Below the pieces are notes generated by a model, which saw nothing but the letters and a program-made list of their open reading frames with translations, had not been told where the DNA came from and did no database searches. Both the position numbers and the translations under genes were made by a program. A stretch of DNA of 64,000 nucleotides from Saccharopolyspora flava (GTDB taxonomy: Bacteria > Actinomycetota > Actinomycetes > Mycobacteriales > Pseudonocardiaceae): assembly GCF_900116135.1 (NCBI RefSeq), contig NZ_FOZX01000001.1, forward strand, positions 124,001-188,000, written 5' to 3'. Positions 9,155-22,359 of the stretch are shown one piece after another (positions within the stretch are counted from its first letter, which is position 1; each line of letters begins with the position of its first letter).

Positions 9155-9844
9155 ATGGCGAAGATCCTGTTCGTGCTCACCGGCGCGGACCACTGGACCC
9201 TCAACGACGGCAGCAAGCACCCCACGGGCTTCTGGGCCGAGGAGTTCGTGGCGCCCTACGAGGCCTTCACCCAGGCCGGGCACGAGATCGTGGTCGCCTC
9301 CCCCGGCGCCGTCGTGCCCACCGTCGACCAGGGCAGCCTGAGCGCCGACGCCAACGGCGGCCAGGAGGCCGCCGACCGCATCGCGGCGGTGCTGGACAAG
9401 GCCACCGAGCTGAAGAACCCGATCGACCTGGCCACCGTGAACCTCGACGACTACGACGCGGTGTTCTACCCGGGCGGGCACGGCCCGATGGAGGACCTCG
9501 CGGTCAACGACGACTCCGCCCGCGTGCTCACCGGCGCGCTGAGCTCGGGCAAGCCGCTGGCGGTCGTCTGCCACGGCCCGGCCGCGCTGCTGGCCACCGA
9601 GGGCAGCGGCGACTCGCCGTTCCGCGGCTACGAGGTCACGGCCTTCACCAACGCCGAGGAGACCCAGGCGGGGCTGGCCGACAAGGCCCCGTGGCTGCTG
9701 CAGGACCGGCTCAACGCCCTGGGCGTCACCTTCAAGGAAGGCCCGGCCTGGGCGCCGAACGTCGTGGTCGACCGCAACCTGCACACCGGCCAGAACCCGG
9801 CGTCCTCGGGCCCGCTGGCCCGGCGCTTCCTGGAATCCCTGTAG
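9155..9844 (+). CDS. DJ-1/PfpI family protein (Hsp31-like glyoxalase/chaperone)
   Basis: 229 residues of the class I glutamine-amidotransferase-like fold. The nucleophile elbow VVCHGPAALL has Cys139. The acidic YPGGHGPMEDL segment and N-terminal ADHWTLNDG are typical of the Hsp31-like branch, whose members act as glutathione-independent glyoxalase III, deglycase or stress chaperones on reactive carbonyls. GAGCGAC precedes the ATG. It is divergent from a LysR gene, its likely regulator, and ends at a strong terminator. The exact activity cannot be read from sequence. Confidence 0.9.
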   Translation: MAKILFVLTGADHWTLNDGSKHPTGFWAEEFVAPYEAFTQAGHEIVVASPGAVVPTVDQGSLSADANGGQEAADRIAAVLDKATELKNPIDLATVNLDDYDAVFYPGGHGPMEDLAVNDDSARVLTGALSSGKPLAVVCHGPAALLATEGSGDSPFRGYEVTAFTNAEETQAGLADKAPWLLQDRLNALGVTFKEGPAWAPNVVVDRNLHTGQNPASSGPLARRFLESL

Positions 9845-9854
9845 TACCGAAAAA

Positions 9855-9898
9855 GCGCTGAGGCGAGGAGGATTCCCTCTTCCTCCTCGCCTCAGCGC
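9855..9898. terminator. Strong hairpin terminator
   Basis: Perfect 18-bp arms (9855-9872 and 9881-9898) with an 8-base loop, 10 bases after the DJ-1-family stop codon. Confidence 0.85.
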
Positions 9899-10145
9899 GG
9901 TGCGAACACCGACCCCCAGGGCGACGCGGCGTCGACCTCTCGTCGCGCGCGGGACGCCGGCCGACTCCCATGCGCCGGTCCGTCTCTCGCGAGCACGACG
10001 CGACCAGGCTAGGGCCGATGATCATGGCGCTCCAGTTCCGCTTCGCACAGCCGGACCGGGAATTCGGGTCCGGCCCGCTGCGCCAGGCTCCGGCCGACCC
10101 CTACGATCACCACCCGTACGAGTGACCTTCTGGGGGTGTTCGGCA

Positions 10146-11597
10146 GTGCCCGGCGACGAGCGGGAAAGCCTGGACCGGCTGCGCGCGCTGCAGCGCGACG
10201 CCGAGACCGGCGGGCCGCAGCGCCTGCTCGACCGCATCGCCGAGGAGATCGACGGCCACGCCGCGCTCTTCACCCCCGACGGCACGCCCCTCACCCCGCA
10301 CCGGGAGCTGCCCGGGTCGCTCGCCGAGACCGCCCGCCGCCTGCGCGGCGGAGAGGCCCGGTCGGTCGTCGAGCACGACGGCGCGCACCGGGTGGCCGCC
10401 TTCGCCCTGTCCGCCGAACCCGACGCCCCGACGCTCGCCCTCGCCGGGCCGTCCCTCGACCGCTTCACCACCGAACCCGCGCGCACCGACGCGCTGCGCC
10501 TGCTCGCGCTGTCGTGGCGCGCGCACCACGCCCACGAGCGCTGGCGGCGCGCCGACGAAGCGGGCGATCAGGTCCGGGAAGCCGTGCTGCACCTGCTCAT
10601 CGACGGCGCCCTGCCCGCCGCGCACCGCACCGCCGGAGCCCTCGGCGATCCGCTGCCGGACCCGATGCGGGTGTGGGTCGTCGAGATCGGCGCCCTGGAG
10701 CGCGGCGACCGCGACGCCGTCGCCGACCGGCTCGTGCACCTCACCGGCGGTCGCGCGTGGATGATCAAGTGCCCGGTCTACAGCGGTCACCTCATCCCGG
10801 CCGTGCCCCCGATGGACCACGAGCGGGAGCGGGCCTGCCTGGCCGAGCTGGTAGCGACCGCGACCGAGAGCACCGGCCGGATCAGCGTGGGCATCAGCAA
10901 CGTCCTGCCGCTGCGCGACTACGCCGTCGGCTACCAGCAGGCCTTCCACGCGCTGGCGCATGCGCGCGGCAACGCCGAGCGCTTCGCGACCTTCGGCCGC
11001 GGCCACGACCTCGCCGCCGAGATCGCCGGCGCCGGGCAGCGCTGGGCGCGGCAGGTGCTGGCCGGGCTGGAGGAGTTCAGTCCGCAGCGGCCGCAGGACC
11101 CCACCCGCGAGGAGCTGCGGGGCACTCTGACGTCCTGGCTGATGTTCCACCAGCAGGCCGCGCGGCACCTCAAGATCCACCGCAACACGCTGCAGGCCCG
11201 GCTGCACAAGATCGGCGCGCTGCTGGACCGCGACCTGCACCGGCTGCACGACCAGGCCTGCGTGGACCTCGCGCTGCGCCTGCGGAACTCCGGTGCCGCG
11301 GACGCTTCCGCCGAAGCCGACCTCGACGCGCTGCTGCGCGCGGAGGCGGTGCGCCGCTGGGCCGCGCAGCTGCTGGACCCGCTGCGCGCCTCCCCGAGGC
11401 TGCGCGAGACCGTGCGCGCGTGGCTGCTCGCCGACGCCCGCCTGCCCGAGACCGCCGAGGCGCTGGGGCTGTCGACCACGGCGGTGCGCAAGCGGCTCGT
11501 CCGCGCCGAGCAGCTGCTGGAGCGCTCGCTGCTGCACTCCCCGTCGCTGAGCTACGACCTGCACCTGGCCTTCCGCGCCCTCAACCCGCTCGGCTGA
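10146..11597 (+). CDS. PucR/CdaR-type regulator with two C-terminal HTH motifs
   Basis: About 483 residues from GTG 10146, chosen for the GGGGG run about 10 bases upstream; GTG 10122 is an alternative. An N-terminal sensory region is followed by a GGDEF-like PucR core (ISVGISNVLPLRDYAVGYQQ). The usual PucR HTH lies near residues 335-365 (FHQQAARHLKIHRNTLQARL). A second HTH-like segment follows near 440-470 (PETAEALGLSTTAVRKRLVR). Two such motifs in one chain are not the family norm. No clear target adjoins it; it is followed by 340 non-coding bases and a secreted protein gene. Confidence 0.8.
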   Translation: MPGDERESLDRLRALQRDAETGGPQRLLDRIAEEIDGHAALFTPDGTPLTPHRELPGSLAETARRLRGGEARSVVEHDGAHRVAAFALSAEPDAPTLALAGPSLDRFTTEPARTDALRLLALSWRAHHAHERWRRADEAGDQVREAVLHLLIDGALPAAHRTAGALGDPLPDPMRVWVVEIGALERGDRDAVADRLVHLTGGRAWMIKCPVYSGHLIPAVPPMDHERERACLAELVATATESTGRISVGISNVLPLRDYAVGYQQAFHALAHARGNAERFATFGRGHDLAAEIAGAGQRWARQVLAGLEEFSPQRPQDPTREELRGTLTSWLMFHQQAARHLKIHRNTLQARLHKIGALLDRDLHRLHDQACVDLALRLRNSGAADASAEADLDALLRAEAVRRWAAQLLDPLRASPRLRETVRAWLLADARLPETAEALGLSTTAVRKRLVRAEQLLERSLLHSPSLSYDLHLAFRALNPLG

Positions 11598-11882
11598 CCG
11601 GAAACCGGCCGCAGCACCCGGGTCCCGGGATCGGGGATGGAAGAATTTCGTGACCTGAGAATTGAACCGAGGTACGCTGAAAAACGTGCACCCCGCGTTT
11701 TCCGCTCTGCGGGGCGGGAACGAAAACGGGGAAAGAAACCCGAATTCGTGAATGCCGGTCTGCGTCGACCCTTTTGACCTCCGCAGACCCCTCAGCTGGG
11801 AAAACGGGAATCCCTTGCGGCACTGGCGGTTTCCCGAAGCACGACTTCCGGTTCCGCTCTTGATCGGTCTAGGGTGCCGACC
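11598..11882. other. Non-coding gap before the GH55-like gene
   Basis: About 285 bases with no supported gene. It holds a CCCGGGTCCCGGG segment just after the PucR stop and AT-richer DNA suited to a promoter. Several open frames cross it without ribosome sites. Confidence 0.5.
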
Positions 11883-11896
11883 TGAGAGCGCTCTCA
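11883..11896. promoter_or_regulatory. LacI-type operator TGAGAGCGCTCTCA (copy 1)
   Basis: Perfect 14-bp palindrome 45 bases upstream of the GH55-like gene. The same 14 bases occur at 15103-15116 upstream of the GH64 gene. Actinobacterial LacI regulators of the CebR/BglR group bind closely related GAGCGCTC palindromes at glucan-utilisation genes. No lacI gene lies in the window. Confidence 0.75.
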
Positions 11897-11941
11897 CGCA
11901 GTGCGTTCGACGCATTGTCCTTTTCCGGAGGTGCTTGAAAC

Positions 11942-13786
<1,845 letters not shown>

Positions 13787-13796
13787 CCCCCACCCC

Positions 13797-13837
13797 CGAG
13801 AAGCCGGGCGGAGCCAACGGCTCCGCCCGGCTTCTCG
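13797..13837. terminator. Strong hairpin after the GH55-like gene
   Basis: Perfect 19-bp arms (13797-13815 and 13819-13837) with loop AAC, 10 bases after the stop codon. Confidence 0.85.
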
Positions 13838-13892
13838 GCGTTCAGCGGCGGTCCCCCGGAGCGCCGAGTCGGGGAGCACGACAGCTTCAGGG

Positions 13893-14903
13893 CACGTTCC
13901 GCAACGGACGCGACCAAGACGACCCAAGCCTTGGTAGACGCGACCCACTACGGATACGTTCCGCAAGAAACGCGACCAAGACGACCCAAGCCTTGGTAAA
14001 CGCGACCCACTACGGATACGTTCCGCAAGAAACGCGACCAAGACGACCCAAGCCTTGGTAGACGCGACCCACTACGGATACGTTCCGCAAGAAACGCGAC
14101 CAAGACGACCCAAGCCTTGGTAAACGCGACCCACTACGGATACGTTCCGCAAGAAACGCGACCAAGACGACCCAAGCCTTGGTAAACGCGACCCACTACG
14201 GATACGTTCCGCAAGAAACGCGACCAAGACGACCCAAGCTTTAGTAGAGGCGACCCACTACGGATACGTTTCGAAAAGAACGCGACCAAGATGACCCAAG
14301 CTTTAGTAGAGGCGACCCACTACGGGTACGTTTCGAGAGGCAGTGGAAATTTCTTCTGAAATTGGCGGCCCCCACAACGCAAGAAAACCCCAAGACGAAG
14401 CCAATTTCTGGAGAAATTGCCACTCCGCACGCAAGCAGCTCGACCCCGCGGAGCGCTCCCGAAGAACCCCGTGGGGGTGGTGACAGTTTTCATGAAAACT
14501 GTCCGACCCCACGGGGTCTCTCCGTGGAGGGGACTCCCAACCCTCGAGGTGGTTGAGCTGGGATTTTGGGGTCCCGTCGTGTGGGTGGAGTGACAGTTTT
14601 CATGAAAACTGTCCCGACCTCTCGGGGGTCGTCTTGGGAGCGCTCCGCGGGGTACTTTGGGTGCGTGCGGAGGGGCAATTTCTCCAGAAATTGGCTTCGT
14701 TTCGTGGTTCTCCTCACGTTGTGCGGTCCGCCAATTTCAGAAGAAATTTCCCCTGCCTTTCGAAACGTATCCGTAGTGGGTCGCGTCTACCAAAGCTTGG
14801 GTCGCCTTGGTCGCGCCCGTTTCGAAACGTATCCGTAGTGGGTCGCCTCTACCAAAGCTTGGGTCGTCTCGGTCGCGTCCGTTGCGAAACGTATCCGTGG
14901 TGA
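13893..14903. repeat. Inverted-repeat cassette A
   Basis: Left side: seven head-to-tail units of exactly 62 bp, starting at 13897, 13959, 14021, 14083, 14145, 14207 and 14269. Then come AATTTC-N4-GAAATT palindromes at 14348-14363 and 14403-14418 and a 22-bp palindrome at 14482-14503. The right side mirrors this: the 22-bp palindrome at 14592-14613, AATTTC-N4-GAAATT at 14677-14692 and 14733-14748, then 62-bp units in reverse orientation (anchors at 14761, 14823, 14885). The whole is a giant imperfect palindrome of about 1 kb. A 62-base period rotates the reading frame and stops recur, so it is not coding. It lies between the GH55-like and GH64 genes. Confidence 0.9.
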
Positions 14904-15102
14904 ACCGTCCCTCCGTGACGCACGAACCCCGTGCGCGGGGTCGCTGTGGGAAAACCGTTCCGCTTCGGGGTGTTCCGCTCGGCGGAGGTGAAAATGCCGC
15001 AGAACGCCCGAGATGCGCGAACCTCCGGTCCTCGCATGGCGAGAAGCGGACAGGGCTGAAGTGGAATGTTGACTTCCGTTCCTGATCGAGAAAGTCTGCA
15101 CC
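14904..15102. other. Promoter region of the GH64 gene
   Basis: About 200 bases between cassette A and the operator. TTGACT at 15069-15074 is a possible -35 element for the GH64 gene, with the operator just downstream of where a -10 would lie. No gene is seen. Confidence 0.4.
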
Positions 15103-15116
15103 TGAGAGCGCTCTCA
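15103..15116. promoter_or_regulatory. LacI-type operator TGAGAGCGCTCTCA (copy 2)
   Basis: Identical to 11883-11896; 36 bases upstream of the GH64 start and just downstream of the probable promoter, a position suited to repression. Confidence 0.75.
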
Positions 15117-15152
15117 CCGATCTTCATTCCTCCACAGTTCGGAGAGTGAACC

Positions 15153-16130
15153 ATGACCAGTACCGCAACGACGCGGCGTTGGCGCCGCGGCGCTCTGGGG
15201 CTGCTGACCGCGGGCGCGCTGGCCTCGGCCACCGTCGCCACCTCGCTGCCCGCGCAGGCCGCCCGACCCGCCGAGCCGCACCCGGCCGCGGTCACCCCCG
15301 CGGGAAGCCCGCCGCCCGAGGAGTTCTGGGGCGACGTGAGCAGCATTCCCCCGGCGCAGAACGAACTCATGGTCAAGGTCATCAACCAGACCAACGGGCA
15401 GTACCCGGACGACCAGGTGTACTGGACGTTCAACGGCGAGACGCACTCGATCGCCGAGCAGCCCTACCTGGACATGCCGGCGAACTCGTCGGGCCGCATG
15501 GAGTTCCACCTCGGCGCCCCGGACAGCCCGCTGACCGACTTCATCGAGTTCACCGTGGGCGACAACGTCTTCAACGGCAACACCACGCGGGTCGACGCGT
15601 TCGGCCTGAAGCTGGCGATGCGGCTGCACGCCGACGACGGGTTCGACGCGTCCTTCGGCGAGGACTACGAGACGTTCCAGGAGAGCCGCGACGCGACGTT
15701 CCAGAAGTTCCGCGACGAGGTGCCCGAGGAGTTCAAGCACCTCGCCGACGACCCGAACAAGATCATCGCGCCGGGGAGCTCGCCGGAGTTCCAGGACGGC
15801 GGCGCGCAGGCGAACTACTTCACCGACTACGCCAACTCGGTGGGCGTGAACGAGACGACGAAGAACATCTTCGGCTGCGCCGGCAGCCTCGGCGGGGACG
15901 CCAACAAGTGCGCGGCGCTGAACCGCCACGTGGCCGACCTGCCGGAGGACCAGCAGCACGACGCGTCGAAGTTCTACCCGTCCGGCCCGGCGAACTACTA
16001 CGCGAAGTTCTGGCACGACCACGACATCGACGGCAAGGCCTACGGATTCCCGTACGACGACGTCGCCGAGCAGGCCTCCTACGTCTCCCACGAAGGCCCG
16101 CAGTGGCTGGTGGTCGCCGTCGGCTGGTGA
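15153..16130 (+). CDS. Secreted GH64 beta-1,3-glucanase
   Basis: 325 residues with a twin-Arg-like basic start (TTRRWRRG), a signal peptide cleaved near QAARPAE, and a GH64 (laminaripentaose-producing glucanase, thaumatin-like fold) body. Hallmarks are TRVDAFGLKLAMRLH (about residues 147-161) and the C-terminal YGFPYDDVAEQ with PQWLVVAVGW. GH64 enzymes cut beta-1,3-glucan of fungal walls to pentasaccharides outside the cell. GGAGAG at 15141-15146 supports the ATG. The operator shared with the GH55-like gene suggests co-induction by glucan oligosaccharides. Confidence 0.9.
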   Translation: MTSTATTRRWRRGALGLLTAGALASATVATSLPAQAARPAEPHPAAVTPAGSPPPEEFWGDVSSIPPAQNELMVKVINQTNGQYPDDQVYWTFNGETHSIAEQPYLDMPANSSGRMEFHLGAPDSPLTDFIEFTVGDNVFNGNTTRVDAFGLKLAMRLHADDGFDASFGEDYETFQESRDATFQKFRDEVPEEFKHLADDPNKIIAPGSSPEFQDGGAQANYFTDYANSVGVNETTKNIFGCAGSLGGDANKCAALNRHVADLPEDQQHDASKFYPSGPANYYAKFWHDHDIDGKAYGFPYDDVAEQASYVSHEGPQWLVVAVGW

Positions 16131-16216
16131 GGTTCCCCTGAGAACCGCACCGGTGACGACGACCCCGATGCGCGGGGACGACGAATTCCGGTGAACGTTC
16201 AGACCGTTCTCCGGGT

Positions 16217-16244
16217 GGGGGAAGTTTTCATGAAAACTTCCCCC
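16217..16244. repeat. Dispersed CATG palindrome (28 bp)
   Basis: Perfect palindrome with half-site GGGGGAAGTTTTCA. It lies between the GH64 gene and the convergent esterase gene and contains the 16-bp core AGTTTTCATGAAAACT shared with the cassettes. It could also act as a bidirectional terminator. Confidence 0.85.
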
Positions 16245-16308
16245 CGACAGCTCGGGACGCGCCCGCACCCTCCCGCGCGGGCGCGTCCCGGACCTGTCTC
16301 AACCTGTC

Positions 16309-17274
16309 TCAGCCGACGACGCGCGCGGGCACCAGCGCCGCCGAGAGCTCCGCGCACAGCTCGGCCAGCGCCTGCGGCGCGCTGCGGCAGAGGTTCGGCG
16401 ACGCCACGAAACCGTGCGGCATCCCGACGTAGGTCGTGCTGCGCACCGGAACCCCGGCGGCCCGCAGCGCCTCGGCGTAGCGGAGCCCGTCGTCGCGGAT
16501 CGGGTCGTGCTCGGCGACCTGGATCAGCGCAGGCGGCAACCCCTCGTGGGTGGCCGCTTTCAGCGGCGAGGCCAGCGGGTTCGCCGGGTCCTCGTCGCCG
16601 AGGTAGGCCTCCCGCATCCGCACGATCTCGCGGGTGGTGATCACCGGCGCCTCCGCGTTGGTGCGCAGCGAGTCGCTGCCCAGCGTGAGGTCGGTGCCCG
16701 GGTAGATCAGCCCCTGGAACGCGATCGGCGGCCCGGACCGGTCCCGGGCGAGCAGGCAGGTCACCGCGGCGAGGTTGCCGCCCGCGCTGTCGCCCATCAC
16801 CGCGATTCGGCTCGGGTCCGCGCCGAGGTCGGCGGCCCGGTCGACGAGGTCGAGCAGCGCCGCGTAGCAGTCCTCGACGGCGGCCGGGAACCGGTGGACC
16901 GGCGCGAGCCGGTAGTCCAGCGAGACCACGACGGCCCCGACCTCCCGAGCGACCCGGCCGCACAGCCAGTCGCCCATGTCGAGGTTGCCGCCGATCCAGC
17001 CGCCGCCGTGGATGTGCACCACCAGCGGCAGCGGTTCGCGGGCGTGCATCGGCCGGTAGACGCGGATCCCGATCCGGTCCTCGGCACCGGCGGCGGTGAG
17101 GTCGCTGGTGATGATGCCGGACGCCCGCGATCCCAGCAGGTAGTCGACGATCTTGTTGCGCGGCAACGACTTCGACTGCCGCGCGATCAGCTGCTCATCG
17201 GTCATGCCGGTCACGCTGGGGCTCAGCCCCAGCAGCTTCCCGAGCAACCGGACGCGGAGATCCATCTCGGCCAT
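16309..17274 (-). CDS. Alpha/beta hydrolase, hormone-sensitive-lipase (HSL) family esterase
   Basis: 321 residues. The HSL oxyanion motif HIHGGGW and nucleophile elbow GDSAGGN are clear. The acid is in HDPIRDDG and the catalytic His in GMPHGF near the end. Family members hydrolyse short acyl esters or lactones in the cytoplasm. It sits 14 bases downstream of the efflux MFS gene on the same strand and may be the last gene of the tetR-MFS-esterase unit. The natural substrate is unknown. Confidence 0.9.
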   Translation of the reverse strand: MAEMDLRVRLLGKLLGLSPSVTGMTDEQLIARQSKSLPRNKIVDYLLGSRASGIITSDLTAAGAEDRIGIRVYRPMHAREPLPLVVHIHGGGWIGGNLDMGDWLCGRVAREVGAVVVSLDYRLAPVHRFPAAVEDCYAALLDLVDRAADLGADPSRIAVMGDSAGGNLAAVTCLLARDRSGPPIAFQGLIYPGTDLTLGSDSLRTNAEAPVITTREIVRMREAYLGDEDPANPLASPLKAATHEGLPPALIQVAEHDPIRDDGLRYAEALRAAGVPVRSTTYVGMPHGFVASPNLCRSAPQALAELCAELSAALVPARVVG

Positions 17275-17288
17275 GCGAGCTCCTTCGT

Positions 17289-19540
<2,252 letters not shown>

Positions 19541-19549
<9 letters not shown>

Positions 19550-19560
19550 TATTGCACTCT
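19541..19560. promoter_or_regulatory. TetR operator over the start codon
   Basis: AGAGTGCA-TTAT-TGCACTCT. The start codon of the tetR gene (19547-19549, minus strand) is inside the left arm, so binding would block initiation directly. Confidence 0.75.
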
Positions 19561-19620
19561 AGGCGACAGCGTGCAGATCCGGTGGGGTGAGGTAGAACTG
19601 TGCGCCGGGAGGTGAGGTCG

Positions 19621-20055
19621 GTGGACGCCATCGGCTCAGGTCTGGGCAGCCTCGGGTACCGGCTCAACGTGGTCGCCCGGCAGGCCCGCGCGAACTTCGA
19701 GCAGCGGCTCGGCGAAGCGGGCGCCAGCTTCACGACCTGGACGATCCTGGAGGCGCTCACCGTCCACGGGCCGCTGATCCAGCGCGATCTGGCGGGATCG
19801 CTGCACGTCAGCGGCCAGACCCTGGCCCGTCAGGTGGACCGCCTGGCGGAGATGGGCTGGCTGGAGCGCTCCGAGGCGGAACGGGACCGCCGCGCGGTGC
19901 GCCTCCACCTCACCGACGAGGGCCGCGCGGCCCACCGCCGACTCCAACAGGCCTCCCGGGACGCCAACGAACAACTCGTCGCCGGCCTCTCCCCCGCCGA
20001 GATCGACCAGCTCAGCGCCCTGATCACCCACCTCACCCACAACCTCGCCCCCTGA
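19621..20055 (+). CDS. MarR-family regulator
   Basis: About 144 residues from GTG 19621, preceded at ideal distance by GGAGGTGAGG; an earlier GTG at 19600 would place that site inside the gene. The winged helix is at LIQRDLAGSLHVSGQTLARQVDRL and the wing at DRRAVRLHLTDEGRAAH. It is divergent from the tetR-MFS unit and convergent with a glycosyltransferase gene. Its ligand is unknown; the efflux genes are a possible second target. Confidence 0.88.
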   Translation: MDAIGSGLGSLGYRLNVVARQARANFEQRLGEAGASFTTWTILEALTVHGPLIQRDLAGSLHVSGQTLARQVDRLAEMGWLERSEAERDRRAVRLHLTDEGRAAHRRLQQASRDANEQLVAGLSPAEIDQLSALITHLTHNLAP

Positions 20056-20067
20056 AACCCCGCCCCG

Positions 20068-20139
20068 GGTCAAAAACCGCGGTATTCGACCGGTCGAAAA
20101 CCGCGGTATTCGCCGCGATGAATGGTGCGGTTTTTGACC
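20068..20139. repeat. GGTATTCG-type hairpin repeat (copy 1)
   Basis: Outer arms GGTCAAAAACCGC (20068-20080) and GCGGTTTTTGACC (20127-20139) enclose two direct copies of an AAACCGCGGTATTCG unit joined by GACCGGTCG. It lies between the convergent marR and glycosyltransferase genes, so it can terminate both. It is related to 32382-32479 and 42535-42614. Confidence 0.8.
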
Positions 20140-20158
20140 GGCGGCGTGGCAGGGCAGG

Positions 20159-21358
20159 TCAGAGTGCCGCTTCGAGGTCGGCGACGAGCTGGGAGAGCGG
20201 GGGCAGGGCGAGGGTGCGGCGCTGGACGCCCCGGGCGGCGTTGCGGAAGGACGGATCGTCCAGGACGCGGACGAGGGCGTCGTGGAGGGCGGGGGCGGTG
20301 GCGTCTTCGACGTTGAGGGCCAGGCCCGCCCCGAGTTCGGTGATCCTGGCGGCGTTGGCGGGCTGCTCGGCGAACATCGGCAGGCCCACCATCGGCACCC
20401 CGGCGTAGAGCGATTCGCGGGTGCTGTTGAAGCCGCAGTGCGTGATGAACGCGTCGACCGACGGCAGCAGCGTCTGCTGCTGGACGAACGAGGTCAGGTG
20501 CACGTTGTCCGCGCGCAGCCCGTCCCACCGCTCCGGATCGCGGTTGGCGCCGAGCGCGACGACGCCGGTGACCGGCAGCTTGCCGAGCGTCTCGATGATC
20601 GTCTCCAGCAGCTGCGGGCGCTCGCCGAGCATGAGCGGGGCGTTGGAGCCGAGGCTGGCCAGCACCAGCGGACGATCCGGCAGCGCGGCGATCTCCGGAT
20701 CCAGCCGCTGCTCGTCCCCGGCCGGAACCCGGTAGTGGTGCGCGGATTCCAGGCGCGCGTGCTCGGGGTAGTAGACGTCCGGGACGACTCCGGCGCGGAA
20801 GGTGCGCATCGGCTGCCACGGGTCGTCGATCGGGCCGAGGCCGAAGTGCGCGCGACCGGCGTTGATCGCGGCGGTCACCTCGGGTGCCTCGTACGGCGCC
20901 ATCGGGCTGATGTCGAGCACGGCGCTCGGGATGCCCCACTTCTCGGCCGCGTAGTAGCCGCCGAACTCGGTGCCCTCGCGCAGGATCAGGTCCGGCTTCT
21001 CGCCCGATTCGAGCAGCCGCTCGCCGAAGTTGCGGCCCAGCACGCCGATGAAGCTCTGCCCGAACATCGCCGGGGTGACGCCGACGGTGGCGGTGCCGCG
21101 CCGCTTGGCGACCTCCTCGAAGTCGGTGGTCAGCCCGTGCTCGGCGGGCGCGGCGGCGACGTCGCGCATGGTCAGCAGCCCGGGCAGCACCAGCGGGCGC
21201 AGACCCGCCTGCTCCACCGGGCCGATCATGTCCTCGCTGGTGGCGACGCGGACGTCGTGACCGGCGTCGGCGAGCTGCCGGCCCACCGGGAGCAGCAGCG
21301 GCACGAGGTGCGAGTAGACGGGCATGGCGGTCAGGACGATGCGCAAGGTCAATCCCAT
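20159..21358 (-). CDS. MGT-like family 1 glycosyltransferase
   Basis: About 399 residues of GT1 (GT-B fold). The N-terminal half starts [20 protein letters not shown]. The C-terminal nucleotide-sugar motif is [21 protein letters not shown], with [10 protein letters not shown] after it. Relatives (macrolide-inactivating MGT, OleD, natural-product glycosyltransferases) transfer a sugar from an NDP donor to small hydrophobic acceptors. ATG 21358 is preferred; a TTG 21 bases upstream would lie in the operator palindrome. No biosynthetic cluster adjoins it, so detoxification is the more likely role. Confidence 0.88.
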   Translation of the reverse strand: MGLTLRIVLTAMPVYSHLVPLLLPVGRQLADAGHDVRVATSEDMIGPVEQAGLRPLVLPGLLTMRDVAAAPAEHGLTTDFEEVAKRRGTATVGVTPAMFGQSFIGVLGRNFGERLLESGEKPDLILREGTEFGGYYAAEKWGIPSAVLDISPMAPYEAPEVTAAINAGRAHFGLGPIDDPWQPMRTFRAGVVPDVYYPEHARLESAHHYRVPAGDEQRLDPEIAALPDRPLVLASLGSNAPLMLGERPQLLETIIETLGKLPVTGVVALGANRDPERWDGLRADNVHLTSFVQQQTLLPSVDAFITHCGFNSTRESLYAGVPMVGLPMFAEQPANAARITELGAGLALNVEDATAPALHDALVRVLDDPSFRNAARGVQRRTLALPPLSQLVADLEAAL

Positions 21359-21375
21359 TCGGCCGGAGTCCGGAA

Positions 21376-21403
21376 GCAACTAGACAGCATGCTGTCTAGT
21401 TGC
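21376..21403. promoter_or_regulatory. 28-bp perfect palindrome upstream of the glycosyltransferase
   Basis: Half-site GCAACTAGACAGCA (21376-21389) is followed by its exact reverse complement. It lies 18 bases upstream of the glycosyltransferase start, so it is probably a TetR- or MarR-type operator. The marR product at 19621 is one candidate. Confidence 0.75.
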
Positions 21404-21420
21404 GACGGTACACCCACCGG

Positions 21421-22197
21421 TCACCGCTCGTGACGCGGAACCACCGCGTACACCGCGAGGTCCTTCGGCGTCCCCTTCGCCCGAAAACGCCTGCTGCGCG
21501 CCACGTACCGCTCCCGGTCGGCGGCGTCGAGGACCTGCTCGGTGACCAGCACCTCGCCCCCGCCGGCGGCGTCGGCGACGCGCGCGGCGATGTTGACGTC
21601 CACCCCGATGTAGTCCTTGCCGACCTTGCGCGGCCACCCGCGGTGCAGGCCCACCCGCAGCGACGGGCGGTAGCCGTCGTGGTGCAGCGCGCTGACGGCC
21701 GAGCCGAGCGCGGCGGCCGCCTCGATCGCCTTGTCCACGTCGGTGAAGGCCACCATCGCCCCGTCGCCCAGCGACTTGACCACCACGCCGCCGTAACCCC
21801 GGACCACGTCGTCGGTGACGTCGAAGAACTCCCGCAGCAGCCGCAGCACCTGGTCGTCACCTGCCCGCAGCGCCCAGCTGGAGAACCCCACGAGGTCGGT
21901 GAACATGATCGTCACCGCCCCGTCGGAGGCACCCTTGCTGGTCAGCGCCTGCCAGGCCTGCACGGTCGCCAACCCCAGCTCGCGCACGGCGCTGGGACGA
22001 TCCCCGGCCACCTGCAGCATCAGTCGCGCCACCCGGTCCGAGGGCGTGCCGTCACCGGAGAACGCGACCTCACCGGAACCCGGCAGCATCCGCCGGACCC
22101 CGCGCAGCGCCCCGACCACGCGGCGGCTCTGGTTCACCTGCCGAACCCGATCCCCGGCCCTCCCCCAGAACCCGGCAGGCCGCGACTCATCGATCAT
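21421..22197 (-). CDS. Class III adenylate/guanylate cyclase
   Basis: 258 residues. An N-terminal stretch of about 85 residues without a recognised domain precedes a class III catalytic domain. Visible motifs are MFTDLVGFSSWA (first metal Asp), KSLGDGAMVAF (second metal Asp) and GVDVNIAARVADAA, which carries the transition-state Asn and Arg helix. It would make cAMP or cGMP in the cytoplasm; substrate choice cannot be decided. Its 3' end faces the glycosyltransferase promoter. Confidence 0.88.
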   Translation of the reverse strand: MIDESRPAGFWGRAGDRVRQVNQSRRVVGALRGVRRMLPGSGEVAFSGDGTPSDRVARLMLQVAGDRPSAVRELGLATVQAWQALTSKGASDGAVTIMFTDLVGFSSWALRAGDDQVLRLLREFFDVTDDVVRGYGGVVVKSLGDGAMVAFTDVDKAIEAAAALGSAVSALHHDGYRPSLRVGLHRGWPRKVGKDYIGVDVNIAARVADAAGGGEVLVTEQVLDAADRERYVARSRRFRAKGTPKDLAVYAVVPRHER

Positions 22198-22239
22198 CCC
22201 GCAACTCCTCGCAACCCGACCACACCACCAGAATACCCA

Positions 22240-22261
22240 GAACCTACTCCAAAGTAGGTTC
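22240..22261. promoter_or_regulatory. Dyad between the cyclase and the YbaB-like operon
   Basis: GAACCTACT-CCAA-AGTAGGTTC, perfect 9-bp arms, in the divergent promoter region of the cyclase and the type VII-like operon. A regulator site is likely; the protein is unknown. Confidence 0.5.
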
Positions 22262-22359
22262 AGCCGGTGAGTCCCCGATCACGCCAAATCGACCCACGAA
22301 CCCCACCCCCGCTGACTAGCATTCGTGCCCGCCAGTGGCTCGAACAGGAGGGGGAGTTC

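Noticed and set aside
13893-14331. CRISPR array
   Set aside because: Units are directly adjacent with no variable spacers, the array is mirrored in reverse on the other side, and no cas genes are present.
13893-14903. Repeated short peptides (NATHYGYV... RRPKLW) read from the 62-bp units as coding sequence
   Set aside because: The 62-base period rotates the frame, stops recur, both strands give similar strings, and there is no ribosome site; the peptides are by-products of the repeat.
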